64,000 nucleotides of DNA from Cytophagaceae bacterium (GTDB lineage: Bacteria; Bacteroidota; Bacteroidia; Cytophagales; Spirosomataceae), in assembly GCA_947460975.1 (NCBI GenBank), contig CANHGO010000001.1:310001-374000 (forward strand), given 5' to 3'. The notes below the pieces were generated by a model. The model was not told the origin of the DNA and did no database searches. It saw nothing but the letters and a program-made list of their open reading frames with translations. Shown here in pieces: positions 27,595-37,650 of the stretch. Position 1 is the stretch's first letter; every line of letters starts with the position of its first letter. Made by a program: the position numbers and the translations under genes.

Positions 27595-30207
27595 ATGAAT
27601 AATATGAAATTTTCGAATAGCGTTATACGTCCTATATTCCTTTCCCTTGTTTTAATGTTTGCCCTCTTAGCTAATGTTTCCATAGCTCAAACTAATGCAC
27701 CCAAGAGAAACGTAGATGATTTATCGGATGATGAGATTGCCATGTTTCTGGAAAGAGTAGAGTCGAGTGGAATGACGGAAGCTCAAATTGAAAAAGCGGC
27801 TAAAGCGCAAGGATATACAGCGGCAGATATTGCAAAAATGAGGGAACGAATCTCAGCTTCAGAAGACAACGATCCATATTCCAAAAATAATCAAAATGAT
27901 GAAAATGGCCTAAGTCCTTCAAAAGGCACGTCAAATAAATCTAGAATAGGCGCTAAAAATTTAAGTAAAAAGAAATCAAATACGAACCAATCTTTAAATA
28001 ATAAATCTAATTCAGTTAATAATAAATATAACATGATAGACCCCGTTACTGGTCTGCCCAAAAGAATGGACTTTTTATTTGACGAAAACGGAAATGAAAA
28101 AGAGCTGCCATTAACCTTAGATGAACGCAAGTTATTGACCTATCCGCTAGACATTTATAATGATAGTCTTGTTTTAGAATACAATAAATTACAAATGAGA
28201 ATATCCAAGTTTTTAGATAAAAAAATATTTGGCGCTGATTTATTTAATAATGAAAATTTGACTTTCGAGCCTGATATGCGCATAGCCACACCAAAAAGCT
28301 ATCAATTAGGGCCTGATGATGAATTAGACATTCATATTTTTGGTGATGTGCTAGATAATTTTAAAGTTAAATTAAGTCCAGAAGGAACTATTAAAATTTT
28401 AAATCTAGGCCCTATTTATATTAATGGGTTAACTGTGGATGAAGCAACGGCTAGGATTGTTAGTCGACTACGTCAGCTTTACCAAGGTTTAAATAAACCA
28501 GGAAGTGGCTCCTCTGCGCAAGTAACTTTAGGGAATGTGAGAAGCATAAAGGTTACCTTAACCGGTGAGGTTAAATTGCCTGGCACCTATACTGTTTCCT
28601 CTTTAGCGACAGTTTTTAATGCTTTATATTTAGCAGGTGGACCTAGCAATAATGGTTCCTATCGAAATATTCGTATAATCAGAGGAAACAAAGTCATCAG
28701 AACATTAGACTTATATGATTTTCTATTGAGGGCAGATCAGAAAGATAATATTCATTTACAAGATCAAGATATTATCCGGGTAACAGATTATGAAAACAGA
28801 ATTGAAATGTCGGGAGAGGTCAAGCGCCCTATGATATTTGAATCCATCAAGGGTGAAACTTTCAAAGACATATTAAGATTTGCGGGAGGATTTACTGAAA
28901 AGGCTTATACCTACATGATTAATGTACGTAGGAATACGTCCAGGGAATTAAAGTTATTAAACATCACCCAAGAAGAAGTAGGAAATTTCTTGCCTCAAAA
29001 TGGGGACAAATATTCAGTAGGTGCCATTATCGAAAGGTATGAGAATAAAGTAGAAGTTCAAGGCGCTATTTTTAGGCCAGGGATGTATGCCTTAGAAGCA
29101 GGCTTAACCACGATAAAAGATTTAGTGAAAAAAGCGGAAGGATTGAGAGAAGATGCGTTTATGAGTCGGGCTACTTTAACTAGAAGAAAGGAAAATTTTG
29201 ATCCAGAAGTACTATCCATCGATTTGGGTAAAATTCTTAGAGGTGAGATTGCTGATATAAATTTACAGCGGGAAGATGTTTTAAATGTTTATTCCATCGT
29301 TAATCTTAGAGAAAAAAGATTTGTGAATATATTAGGAGAGGTTAATGAGCCAGGTGAGTTTGACTTTAAAGATGGCATGAAAGTTGGGGATTTGATTTTA
29401 CAGGCCAAAGGCTTCAAAGAATCTGCCAGTTTTTCCAATTTAGAATTGGCTAGAAGAATTATTAACCATGGGAATGGAGATATATTAACGAATAAAATCG
29501 AAATCATTACGTTTGATATTGATGGAAGTCTAAAATTAAATAATGAAGGTTCTCAAATGGAATTGAAGCCTTTTGATATTGTTTCAATCCGAAGAGCCCC
29601 TAATTATGAGGAGCAAAGATCAGTGAAAATATTAGGAATGGTTAATTATCCAGGAAGCTATGCCATTCAAAATAATAAGCAAAAAATTTCTGACATATTA
29701 ATGAGAGCTGGGGGTTTAAGAGCAGAAGGTTATTTAGAGGGAGCTAAGCTTTTTAGGGATTCCACAACGGTTGGTGTTAATTTAAAAGAAATATTAAATA
29801 ACCCAGAATCCCAAGAAAATCTTCAATTAATGGCTGGAGACCAACTAACAATTCCAAGACTTTTACAGACCATAAAACTTACGGGGGGTGTTCAAAATCC
29901 ATTAGCAGTATCCTATAAAGAAGGATATAGTTTGAGGGATTATATTGCGGAAGCGGGTGGATATTCTCAAACTGCTGATAAAAAACTGACTTATATTACT
30001 TATTCGAATGGTGTTTCTAACCAAATAAAAAGATTCTTAATTTTTAAAAAATATCCTAAAATAAATCCAGGAGCAGAAATTGTCATTCCAGAGATTCCTA
30101 AAAATACTAAAAAGGGATTAACAGCCGCTGAAGCCATCGGATTAGCGTCAAGTTTAGTATCTGTATCTTTTGCGATCATCACATTAGTTAATAATTTACC
30201 AAAATAA
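27595..30207 (+). CDS. Wza-like polysaccharide export protein with multiple SLBB domains
   Basis: This 870-residue protein is an outer-membrane or periplasmic polysaccharide export protein. A signal peptide ends near NVSIAQ. A helical, charged stretch follows (DDEIAMFLERVESSGMTEAQ), then a low-complexity asparagine/serine/lysine region (about 95-150). The Poly_export domain begins near residue 239 (YQLGPDDELDIHIFGD). At least five SLBB repeats follow, each with a pattern such as VTLTGEVKLPGTY, VEVQGAIFRPGMY, VNILGEVNEPGEF and VKILGMVNYPGSY. A C-terminal hydrophobic segment (about 845-866) may be the membrane span. It is much longer than E. coli Wza (about 380) but normal for Bacteroidota. The Wzz-like gene follows after 5 bp. 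Confidence 0.9.
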   Translation: MNNMKFSNSVIRPIFLSLVLMFALLANVSIAQTNAPKRNVDDLSDDEIAMFLERVESSGMTEAQIEKAAKAQGYTAADIAKMRERISASEDNDPYSKNNQNDENGLSPSKGTSNKSRIGAKNLSKKKSNTNQSLNNKSNSVNNKYNMIDPVTGLPKRMDFLFDENGNEKELPLTLDERKLLTYPLDIYNDSLVLEYNKLQMRISKFLDKKIFGADLFNNENLTFEPDMRIATPKSYQLGPDDELDIHIFGDVLDNFKVKLSPEGTIKILNLGPIYINGLTVDEATARIVSRLRQLYQGLNKPGSGSSAQVTLGNVRSIKVTLTGEVKLPGTYTVSSLATVFNALYLAGGPSNNGSYRNIRIIRGNKVIRTLDLYDFLLRADQKDNIHLQDQDIIRVTDYENRIEMSGEVKRPMIFESIKGETFKDILRFAGGFTEKAYTYMINVRRNTSRELKLLNITQEEVGNFLPQNGDKYSVGAIIERYENKVEVQGAIFRPGMYALEAGLTTIKDLVKKAEGLREDAFMSRATLTRRKENFDPEVLSIDLGKILRGEIADINLQREDVLNVYSIVNLREKRFVNILGEVNEPGEFDFKDGMKVGDLILQAKGFKESASFSNLELARRIINHGNGDILTNKIEIITFDIDGSLKLNNEGSQMELKPFDIVSIRRAPNYEEQRSVKILGMVNYPGSYAIQNNKQKISDILMRAGGLRAEGYLEGAKLFRDSTTVGVNLKEILNNPESQENLQLMAGDQLTIPRLLQTIKLTGGVQNPLAVSYKEGYSLRDYIAEAGGYSQTADKKLTYITYSNGVSNQIKRFLIFKKYPKINPGAEIVIPEIPKNTKKGLTAAEAIGLASSLVSVSFAIITLVNNLPK

Positions 30208-30212
30208 ATTTC

Positions 30213-31331
30213 ATGTCAAACAACGAGAATCCAATTTCTAAGCAGATACAAGACGACGAAATTTCAATTAATTTTGGGGAAATTTGGCGTTCGCTATTGA
30301 AATATAAATTTCTTATTGCCATCACGGCCTTACTATTTGCTGCTTTTGGGGCAGTCTATTCATTAACCTTGAATATGGTATATGAAGCAAATGTTCGTTT
30401 AGTACCAGAAACATCTGATGGAGGGAAAAGCAGTGGCGGAGGTGGTTTAGGCGGACTTTCATCTTTGGCGAATTTAGCAGGAATCAACTTAGGAGGCACA
30501 TCAGGAACAGATGCTATTCAACCTGCTATGTATCCAAATATTGTTCAATCCATACCGTTTTTACAAGAATTAATTAATGCCAAAATATATAATCCTAAAA
30601 TTAAAAAATGGCAATTGATCAAAGACTATTTAAAAGAAAATACTGCCAACGCTCCACTTCAATTATTTGCTAAGGAAGAAGACCTAACAGAACAATTTGA
30701 TAAAGATTTAAAAAACGTAGTTATCCCATCAAATAATGGTGAAAAAATAGACTTCATCAATATTGATAAAAAGGAGGCCGGTTTATTAAATAAATTAAAG
30801 GGATACGTATTAGTAGAAATAGAAAAGAAAACATCTCTAATTTCAATCAAATGTACCCTACCAGACCCTATCATTGCGGCAAATCTGGCTAGTTTAGTTC
30901 AAGGTCAATTAACTAAATATATTGTCAACTATCGAACAGAAAAAGTAAGAAAGGAAATGGAGTTTCTGACTTCGCGACAAACTGAAGCTAGAAAACGCTA
31001 TGATCAGGCATTATTTACTTTTTCAAATTACAAAGATCAAAATAGAAACAAGTTTTTAAATGTGGCTAAGACACAGGAAAAAAAATTACAATATGAGGTG
31101 GATTTAGCCTTTAACCTCTATTCAACTTTAACAAGCCAATTGATTGAAGCACAAATTCGCGTTCAAAAAGAAACTCCCATTTTCAAAGTATTGGAACCAG
31201 CCCAAGTTCCTTTGTCAAGATCAAGCCCTAAACGAAGTTTAATTACAATAGGCGCCATGTTCATTGGAATATTTGTATCCCTAATAATTGTCTTCTTTAA
31301 ATCTGTCAACTTAAAAGAATTTTTAAGTTGA
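30213..31331 (+). CDS. Wzz-type chain-length / polysaccharide co-polymerase protein
   Basis: This 372-residue inner-membrane protein has the Wzz layout: a cytoplasmic N-terminus, a membrane span near residues 32-52, a periplasmic domain with a glycine-rich stretch (about 73-92) and a coiled-coil region (about 250-310), and a second span near 345-365 after the proline-containing PLSRSSPKRS. There is no C-terminal tyrosine kinase domain. With the Wza-like protein it should bridge the envelope and set polymer length for capsule or exopolysaccharide export. No glycosyltransferase cluster is next to it, so the polymer is not defined. Confidence 0.88.
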   Translation: MSNNENPISKQIQDDEISINFGEIWRSLLKYKFLIAITALLFAAFGAVYSLTLNMVYEANVRLVPETSDGGKSSGGGGLGGLSSLANLAGINLGGTSGTDAIQPAMYPNIVQSIPFLQELINAKIYNPKIKKWQLIKDYLKENTANAPLQLFAKEEDLTEQFDKDLKNVVIPSNNGEKIDFINIDKKEAGLLNKLKGYVLVEIEKKTSLISIKCTLPDPIIAANLASLVQGQLTKYIVNYRTEKVRKEMEFLTSRQTEARKRYDQALFTFSNYKDQNRNKFLNVAKTQEKKLQYEVDLAFNLYSTLTSQLIEAQIRVQKETPIFKVLEPAQVPLSRSSPKRSLITIGAMFIGIFVSLIIVFFKSVNLKEFLS

Positions 31332-31408
31332 CATGATTGATTTTGTATAGAACAACATCGAAAGCTATAATCAAGATATTAAACGATCCTTTAAAATTAT
31401 AAGACATT

Positions 31409-31441
31409 AAAAAAGGCCAAATCATAGATTTGGCCTTTTTT
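31409..31441. terminator. Bidirectional terminator between wzz-like gene and infB
   Basis: A perfect 15-bp stem (31409-31423 with 31427-31441) encloses a 3-nt loop. The core is GGCCAAATC, with A-runs on one side and T-runs on the other, so a hairpin plus T-tract forms on both strands. It should end both the export operon and the rimP-nusA-infB operon. Confidence 0.9.
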
Positions 31442-31458
31442 ATTTATAACGTTAATCT

Positions 31459-34242
31459 TTATTTCAACGTACGTTTCACTTCTTTCATTTCGTAACACTC
31501 TAAATTATCTCCCACCTCTAAATCATTGAAGTTCTTAACCGACAATCCACATTCGTAGCCAAACTTAACTTCTTGCACATCATCCTTAAATCTCTTCAAG
31601 GCAGATATCTCTCCATCATGAATAACCACGAAGTCACGAATAACTCGAATTTTATGTGCACGTTTAACCGTTCCATCTAAGACATAACAACCAGCCACTG
31701 TACCAATTTTGGTGATTTTGAATACATCCCTCACTTCGATATTCGATGTAATGATTTCCTCAAAGGTTGGCGCCAACATGCCCTCCATCGCGGCCTTGAT
31801 TTCGTCAATCGCCTGATAGATAATGGAGTAGTTGCGAATTTCAATTTGCTCATTCTCAGCTAACTTTCTAGCATTTTGAGATGGACGCACTTGGAATGCA
31901 ATAATCACCGCATCCGAAGTAGACGCTAACGCCACATCCGATTCAGAAACTTGGCCCACACCTTTATGAATAATTCGCACTTGGACTTCCTCCGTCGACA
32001 ATTTCATTAATGAATCCGACAAGGCCTCCACAGAACCATCCACGTCACCCTTCACAATCACATTTAACTCTCGGAAAGTACCGATCGCCTTCCGACGACC
32101 AATCTCCTCTAAGGTGATATGCTTACGCGTACGCAAGGTTTGCTCACGTAAAATTTGCTCTCTTTTATTGGCAATCTCACGCGCCTCACGCTCATTTTCT
32201 AAACACAATAATTTATCTCCAGCTTGTGGCGCCCCATTCAATCCTAATACTTGGACTGGAGTGGAAGGACCCGCCTTCTTGATTTTTTGGCCATAATGAT
32301 CAAACATCGCCTTAACACGGCCATAATTATCACCTGCCAACATCATATCACCGATCTTCAAAGTACCCGCTTGAATCAACAAAGTAGTCACATACCCGCG
32401 ACCCTTATCTAATTCCGCTTCAATCACCGTACCGACTCCCTTTTTATTTGGATTGGCGGTTAACTCAAGCAATTCAGCTTCTAACAATACTTTTTCCAAT
32501 AAATCATTAATACCTAAACCAGATTTAGATGAAATTTCTTGACTTTGGTATTTTCCACCCCAGTCTTCCACCAACATGTTCATGGCAGCCAACTCCTCAC
32601 GCACCTTGTCCGTATTAGCCCCATCCTTATCCACTTTAGAAAAAGCGAAAATGATCGGAACTCCAGCCACCATCGCATGATTAATGGCCTCCTTCGTTTG
32701 TGGCATGACTGAATCGTCTGCCGCAATAACAATAATAACAATATCAGTCACCTTCGCTCCACGTGCACGCATCGCCGTAAACGCCTCGTGACCTGGTGTA
32801 TCTAAAAAAGTAACTTTTTTCCCTGAATCGGTCTCCACAGAATATGCGCCAATATGTTGGGTTATCCCGCCAGCCTCACCAGCCGCTACTTTGGCCCTTC
32901 TAATATAATCCAATAAAGACGTCTTACCGTGGTCAACGTGTCCCATGATGGTGACAATCGGCGCACGTGGTAACAAATCTTCAGGGGAATCTTCCACTTC
33001 AACTTCAACTGCATCAATCTCCTCCTCCGCAGAAACAAAGCTTACCTCAAAACCAAACTCATCCGCAATGACCGTAATAGCCTCCGCATCCAAACGCTGG
33101 TTGATCGACACAAACATACCCAAACTCATACAAGTCGAAATCACCTCATTCACAGATACATCCATCAATGAAGCCAAGTCACTTGCCGAAATAAATTCAG
33201 TTACTTTTAAAACTTTTGCCTCTTCATCCTCAGCCATTAAACGCGCCTCCTCTGCCTCTGCACGACCTTTACGCTTCTCTTTTCTCTTCTCAGCACCAAA
33301 ACTTTGCTTTGCCGACGCACCTTGTAAACGCGCCATCGTAGCCTTAATTTGCTCCTGAATATCTTTATCTGATAACTCCTCTTTTGAAAGAGGCTTAGCT
33401 CCTGGAGCAGCTACTGCAGGTTTTTTACCAAAATCTTTTCCCTTATTCTGTGTGTTTCCTCCAGCAGGTGCAGGACGATTTCCGCCTTCATTAGCTAAAG
33501 GCTTTTTCTCCTCCTTAATGATGCGCTTACGCTTATGCTTATGCCCACCTCCTGAACGATCATTTTCAACCGGCAATTCGATTTTACCTAAAACAGTTAA
33601 ACCACGTAAAGTCTCTCCCTTCGCTTCAATCAATTGAAGTAATTCTGGCTCCGCGATGATGGGATCAACTGTTGGGATAACTTCTTTTACAGGCTCCTCA
33701 ATCACCTTTTCAACCGCTACTACCGGATTTTCAACTGGGATAGCCTCAGGTTCCTTCACCTCAGCCACTGGCTTGGGTGCTGGCTTAGGTGCCACCGGAT
33801 TTCCCTTTTTATCTAATTCTATTTTACCTAAAACCTTCAAACCTATTGGCTTCTCTTCCTCTTTGGGGACCTCAACTACAGGAGCTTCTACCTTAGGAAC
33901 ATCAACAACGGGAATTTCCGCAACAGGTTCTTCCACAACAGGAGCGGGTGCCAGTTCAGGCTTTTTCTCCACAACAATAGGCTCAGGAACCTTTTCTATG
34001 ATCGGTTCTGCTACCGGAATTTCGGCAACAACCTCCAAAGGCTTTACTACCTCTTGAGTTTCCAAAAGTTGGTTAGCGCCAAATTCATTGGCCAATAAAG
34101 TCAAAAGCTCGAAATTTAATTTCGCGTTCGGATTGTTATCGACTTTATGGCCCTTAGCAGAAAGAAACTGAAGGATCGTAGACGTTCCCACGTTTATTTG
34201 TTTTGCTACAAGGCTTAACCGCATTGTCTTTTCTTCTGCCAT
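31459..34242 (-). CDS. infB: Translation initiation factor IF-2
   Basis: IF-2 is the GTPase that places initiator tRNA on the 30S subunit. The 927-residue protein has an N-terminal IF2_N module (residues 8-60), a long glutamate/valine/proline-rich linker, a basic stretch, and a second IF2_N-like helical part (about 345-400). The linker contains a duplicated motif, [10 protein letters not shown] (134-143) and [10 protein letters not shown] (214-223). The G domain begins with GHVDHGKT (434-441), then DTPGHEAF and SKVDKDGA. The C-terminal domains are complete. It is the last gene of rimP-nusA-infB, 44 bp after nusA, and ends at a strong bidirectional terminator. Confidence 0.98.
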   Translation of the reverse strand: MAEEKTMRLSLVAKQINVGTSTILQFLSAKGHKVDNNPNAKLNFELLTLLANEFGANQLLETQEVVKPLEVVAEIPVAEPIIEKVPEPIVVEKKPELAPAPVVEEPVAEIPVVDVPKVEAPVVEVPKEEEKPIGLKVLGKIELDKKGNPVAPKPAPKPVAEVKEPEAIPVENPVVAVEKVIEEPVKEVIPTVDPIIAEPELLQLIEAKGETLRGLTVLGKIELPVENDRSGGGHKHKRKRIIKEEKKPLANEGGNRPAPAGGNTQNKGKDFGKKPAVAAPGAKPLSKEELSDKDIQEQIKATMARLQGASAKQSFGAEKRKEKRKGRAEAEEARLMAEDEEAKVLKVTEFISASDLASLMDVSVNEVISTCMSLGMFVSINQRLDAEAITVIADEFGFEVSFVSAEEEIDAVEVEVEDSPEDLLPRAPIVTIMGHVDHGKTSLLDYIRRAKVAAGEAGGITQHIGAYSVETDSGKKVTFLDTPGHEAFTAMRARGAKVTDIVIIVIAADDSVMPQTKEAINHAMVAGVPIIFAFSKVDKDGANTDKVREELAAMNMLVEDWGGKYQSQEISSKSGLGINDLLEKVLLEAELLELTANPNKKGVGTVIEAELDKGRGYVTTLLIQAGTLKIGDMMLAGDNYGRVKAMFDHYGQKIKKAGPSTPVQVLGLNGAPQAGDKLLCLENEREAREIANKREQILREQTLRTRKHITLEEIGRRKAIGTFRELNVIVKGDVDGSVEALSDSLMKLSTEEVQVRIIHKGVGQVSESDVALASTSDAVIIAFQVRPSQNARKLAENEQIEIRNYSIIYQAIDEIKAAMEGMLAPTFEEIITSNIEVRDVFKITKIGTVAGCYVLDGTVKRAHKIRVIRDFVVIHDGEISALKRFKDDVQEVKFGYECGLSVKNFNDLEVGDNLECYEMKEVKRTLK

Positions 34243-34286
34243 AAAAAATTAAAATACTATGTAATAAATCTAATTTAATCTAAAAC

Positions 34287-35534
34287 CTATTCAAACTCAG
34301 AACGTAAAATGGATAAAATATCCTCAATCGTCTCTTCCTCTAATTCTGTTCTACGCTCTAATTCTTCTTTAGATAAAGCTAATACTTGTTTTGCTGTATC
34401 CAAACCAATTTTATGAAGCTCCGCCAATACCCAAGCCTCAATCTCATTTGAGAATTCAGACAATTCAACATCCTCATCATCCAACTCATCTTTAGGCACA
34501 TCACGGAAGACATCAATTTCATAACCGACCAGCTTCCCAGCTAATTTAATATTTTGTCCTCCTCGACCAATCGCCATAGACACTTGGTCAGAATTCAAAA
34601 ACACAGAAATACGTCGGCGCTCCTTGTCAATCGTCATCGAGTTCAACTTTGCAGGACTCAAGGTACGAGCAACCAACAACTCTAAATTTTCCGTAAAATT
34701 AATTACATCTATATTTTCATTTTGTAATTCACGTACAATTCCGTGAATACGAGATCCTTTCATCCCCACACAAGCTCCCACAGGATCAATTCGGTCATCA
34801 TAAGACTCAACAGCCACTTTCGCACGCTCACCTGGCTCACGCACAATCTTGCGAATCGAGATCGTTCCATCATAAATTTCAGGAATCTCTTGCTCAAATA
34901 AACGCTCCAAAAATACAGGAGAAATTCGAGATAATATAATCCTAGGCGTTCCATTCGCCATTTCCACCTTATGAATAATGGCACGAATCGTCTCACCCTT
35001 CTTGAAACGATCTTTAGAAATCATCTCCGTCTTTGGCAAAATCAATTCATTGTCATCATTATCCAACAAGATTAACTCACGACCTAAAATTTGATATACT
35101 TCCGAAGTCACCAACTCACCAACCAAATCCTTGTACTTGTCATACAAGCTCTCCTTCTCAATATCTTTAATCTTTTGAATCAAAGTTTGACGAGCCGTTT
35201 GAACCACCCGACGACCGAAATCCTCTAGCTTAATCAACTCAGCTACCTCTTCTCCTATTTCAAAGTCAGGCTCGATCAATTTAGCCTCAGCCAATGGAAT
35301 TTTATCAAAATCCCAAATGTCTTCCGAGTTATCGTCAACAATCTCCCGAGTTCGCCACATCTCCAAATCACCACTCTCAGGATTGATAATGACATTAAAA
35401 TTCTCATCTGATCCAAATTTCTTACGAATCATCGTTCTGAAAACTTCCTCCAAAACAGAAATCATCGTCGGTTTGTCAATGTTCTTATCTCGAGCAAAGT
35501 CCGAAAATGACGAAATTAATTCAACACTGTTCAT
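34287..35534 (-). CDS. nusA: Transcription termination/antitermination protein NusA
   Basis: NusA binds RNA polymerase and modulates pausing, termination and antitermination. The 415-residue sequence has the N-terminal polymerase-binding domain (1 to about 130), an S1 domain (about 135-200; VTSEVYQILGRELIL), and two KH domains containing VGACVGMKGSRIHGIVRELQNENIDV and SMAIGRGGQNIKLAGKLVG. The C-terminus carries a short helix-hairpin segment (EEETIEDILSIL) rather than the two acidic repeats of E. coli, which explains its shorter length. It lies between rimP and infB in the standard order. Confidence 0.97.
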   Translation of the reverse strand: MNSVELISSFSDFARDKNIDKPTMISVLEEVFRTMIRKKFGSDENFNVIINPESGDLEMWRTREIVDDNSEDIWDFDKIPLAEAKLIEPDFEIGEEVAELIKLEDFGRRVVQTARQTLIQKIKDIEKESLYDKYKDLVGELVTSEVYQILGRELILLDNDDNELILPKTEMISKDRFKKGETIRAIIHKVEMANGTPRIILSRISPVFLERLFEQEIPEIYDGTISIRKIVREPGERAKVAVESYDDRIDPVGACVGMKGSRIHGIVRELQNENIDVINFTENLELLVARTLSPAKLNSMTIDKERRRISVFLNSDQVSMAIGRGGQNIKLAGKLVGYEIDVFRDVPKDELDDEDVELSEFSNEIEAWVLAELHKIGLDTAKQVLALSKEELERRTELEEETIEDILSILRSEFE

Positions 35535-35552
35535 TGCTATCTTTACGTTTTT

Positions 35553-36029
35553 TTATTGAAATGTTACCTGTACTTTTATTTTATCTACAGCTGCCAACTG
35601 TATCCATGTAGATTCTTTGGCAACTACTTTTTTATGCTTTACCATTTTTTCTAACAAAACTTCCACCGCTACATCCGTATAACCCATTAAAACTCCAATC
35701 ACTGGATCCTCCCCCACTAACCATACTTTAATTTGTCGGCCTACATTCTTCTTAAACTGCCAACCATGGGTCAAAGGATAATCTAAACCCGGTGAAGAAA
35801 CTTCTAAATTATAAGCCTCCTCAATCCATTCGTTTTCCTCGATGTGATGACCCAATTTCCTGCTCAATAAAGCGCATTCCTCAATCGTCACCCCCTCCTC
35901 AGTATCCAGTAATATCGAAATTAACGTTCTTCTAGCCCCTTGTGTTACTTGCAGGTCAACCAAAAAAACTGGCCCTTTCCCTACAAAATCATCAATCCAA
36001 ACTTTAATTTTTTGATTCAAATCACTCAT
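35553..36029 (-). CDS. rimP: Ribosome maturation factor RimP
   Basis: RimP is needed for maturation of the 30S subunit. From the ATG at 36029 it has 158 residues. The family pattern is visible: VTQGARRTLISILLDTEEGVTIEECALLSRKLG and then EVSSPGLDYPLTHGWQFKKNVG. The frame is open to 36050, but the seven extra residues lie in the leader and include part of the T-rich tract of a hairpin, so 36029 is preferred. It is the first gene of rimP-nusA-infB, with 18 bp to nusA. Confidence 0.93.
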   Translation of the reverse strand: MSDLNQKIKVWIDDFVGKGPVFLVDLQVTQGARRTLISILLDTEEGVTIEECALLSRKLGHHIEENEWIEEAYNLEVSSPGLDYPLTHGWQFKKNVGRQIKVWLVGEDPVIGVLMGYTDVAVEVLLEKMVKHKKVVAKESTWIQLAAVDKIKVQVTFQ

Positions 36030-36043
36030 CTCTCTAGGGCTAG

Positions 36044-36073
36044 AAAACAAAAAGAGGGATTAAAACCCCTCTT
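36044..36073 (-). terminator. Terminator-like hairpin in the rimP leader
   Basis: On the minus strand AAGAGGG (36073-36067) pairs with CCCTCTT (36058-36052) around an 8-nt loop and is followed by a T-rich tract interrupted by one G. It lies between a good promoter (36094-36123) and the rimP ATG, so it is not the end of a gene but a possible attenuator of rimP-nusA-infB. On the plus strand no T-run follows. Confidence 0.55.
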
Positions 36074-36093
36074 CATTTCTCAAATTACAAATG

Positions 36094-36123
36094 CAAAGAT
36101 ACGCGAATATTTCAAAATACCAA
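36094..36123 (-). promoter_or_regulatory. Promoter of rimP-nusA-infB
   Basis: On the minus strand TTG (36123-36121), a 19-nt spacer and TATCTTTG (36101-36094) match the Bacteroidota two-part consensus in full. Transcription would start near 36088, about 60 nt before the rimP ATG and just before the leader hairpin. Confidence 0.6.
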
Positions 36124-36234
36124 CAAATTATCCAATACCACCCCTTTTGCGTACAAAATGTTGATCATTTTTTAAGAAAAAATTCGTTAATTGCATGTCA
36201 AAATCACAAGATTACACAAGAAAATTTTTACACT

Positions 36235-37056
36235 ATGGCGTACGGCTTATTAAAAGGGAAACGAGGTATTATTTCAGGAGCATTAAATGAAGATTCTATT
36301 GCTTGGAAAATCGCTCAAAGGGCTCATGAAGAAGGCGCAACCTTCACTTTAACAAATGCACCTTTAGCCATGCGTATGGGCGAAATCAATAAATTAGCCG
36401 AAGAAACCGGTGCCAAGATCATCGGCGCAGATGCCACGTCAATCGAAGAATTAGAAAACCTATATGACGAATCCTTAGAATTTCTTGGAGGCCCTGTTGA
36501 CTTCGTTTTGCATTCCATCGGGATGAGTACAAACATCCGAAAAGGCCGTGAATATAGCGATTTGAACTACGAATGGTTCCTGAAATCACTCGACGTTTCA
36601 GCCCTCTCTTTTCACAAAATGATGCAAGTCGCTCAGAAAAAAGATGCCATTGCCCAAGGAGGTTCTGTGGTAGCTCTTTCGTACATCGCAGCCCAACGAT
36701 CTTTCCCCGATTATACCGATATGGCGCAAGCAAAGGCCATGTTAGAGTCTATTGCGCGTTCTTACGGATATCATTACGGAAAAGCAAAAGGAGTTCGTGT
36801 CAATACCGTATCGCAATCGCCCACAAAAACAACAGCTGGAACCGGAATTAGTGGTTTCAATGCTTTTTATGAATATGCAAACCAAATGTCACCATTAGGA
36901 AACGCAACCGCCGACGATTGTGCCGATTATGTCATTACTTTATTTTCCGATTTAACTAAAAAAATAACTATGCAAAATCTATTCCATGATGGAGGATTTT
37001 CTTGCGTAGGTATTTCGGAAGAAATCGTAGAAAAAATGGAGCAGGGTATAAAATAA
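36235..37056 (+). CDS. fabI: Enoyl-[acyl-carrier-protein] reductase (NADH), FabI
   Basis: FabI carries out the last reduction of each fatty-acid elongation cycle. From the ATG at 36235 it has 273 residues, close to the usual 262-270. The NAD-binding start is GALNEDSIAW (near residue 15). The active-site set is Tyr150, Tyr160 and Lys167, with the seven-residue spacing from Tyr160 to Lys167 as in E. coli. SQSPTKTTAGTGISGF contains the substrate-binding loop, where E. coli has a TLAASG-like sequence. The frame is open back to 36091, but this extension has no family match and crosses the rimP promoter. The DUF4833 gene follows after 6 bp. Confidence 0.95.
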   Translation: MAYGLLKGKRGIISGALNEDSIAWKIAQRAHEEGATFTLTNAPLAMRMGEINKLAEETGAKIIGADATSIEELENLYDESLEFLGGPVDFVLHSIGMSTNIRKGREYSDLNYEWFLKSLDVSALSFHKMMQVAQKKDAIAQGGSVVALSYIAAQRSFPDYTDMAQAKAMLESIARSYGYHYGKAKGVRVNTVSQSPTKTTAGTGISGFNAFYEYANQMSPLGNATADDCADYVITLFSDLTKKITMQNLFHDGGFSCVGISEEIVEKMEQGIK

Positions 37057-37062
37057 TTAATC

Positions 37063-37599
37063 ATGAAACGTTTGCTTTTGATCATGTTTTCTAGTCTTTG
37101 GTTTCACCAAAGTGTAGTTGCATTTCCTGCAGAACGTTTCCCCATTCCTCCCGCATCAGCTAATCGCTTATTTTATATTCAAAGAAGCTCAAACGCCAAT
37201 ACTGTTGTTTATGATGCGAATATTTTACCAAATAAATCACTGAATCCCAACCAACCCGTTCATACTTATTGGATTCGCTATGCGGACAAGGGCCAAAAAG
37301 AAGAATTGAATTTAATTCAAAGAACACTGGCCTACGGCTTATATACCAATAAAATAAAAGATGAAGCAAATAGCTTCGAGGGTTATTTTTTAGCTTACCG
37401 AAAGCGGAAATTTGTCGTCAAATTAAACGCCAAAAATCAAGCCATAGCTCTTTTTCCCATCAATGGGAAACTTCAAATTTTAGAGCGCGTTTTTGTTAGC
37501 GTGGATGAGTCTGGCTTCACCCCTGCCGTGAATTACATCGAATTGTTTGGCAAGGATGAAGTGACCAATAAGGACGTTTATGAACGATTTAAGCCTTAG
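37063..37599 (+). CDS. Secreted DUF4833 protein
   Basis: This 178-residue protein has a signal peptide (MKRLLLIMFSSLWFHQSVVA) and one DUF4833 domain. The recognisable parts are FPIPPASANRLFYIQRSSNANTVVYDAN, PVHTYWIRYADKG and a final predicted strand region ending in FGKDEVTNKDVYERFKP. The family is widespread in Bacteroidota and has no known function. It lies 6 bp after fabI on the same strand and is probably transcribed with it; a link to lipid or envelope metabolism is only suggested by this position. Confidence 0.85.
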   Translation: MKRLLLIMFSSLWFHQSVVAFPAERFPIPPASANRLFYIQRSSNANTVVYDANILPNKSLNPNQPVHTYWIRYADKGQKEELNLIQRTLAYGLYTNKIKDEANSFEGYFLAYRKRKFVVKLNAKNQAIALFPINGKLQILERVFVSVDESGFTPAVNYIELFGKDEVTNKDVYERFKP

Positions 37600-37650
37600 G
37601 CTAGCTAAAATAAACGGAGTAGACAACTCAATTATGAGAGCAACTCACTA

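Noticed and set aside
31409-31441. Long palindrome considered as a mobile-element end or repeat
   Set aside because: It has A-runs and T-runs on either side and lies between two convergent operons, so a bidirectional terminator explains it fully.
33656-34057. 133-residue plus-strand frame rich in T, S and G opposite infB
   Set aside because: It is the antisense image of the repetitive glutamate/valine/proline linker codons of infB; its composition is an artefact of that.
36091-36234. N-terminal extension of fabI
   Set aside because: It overlaps the rimP promoter on the other strand and adds 48 residues absent from FabI; MAYGLLKGKRG at 36235 is the normal start.
37600-37650. Possible terminator between DUF4833 and btuB
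   Set aside because: No stem with a T-run is visible in this 51-bp gap.
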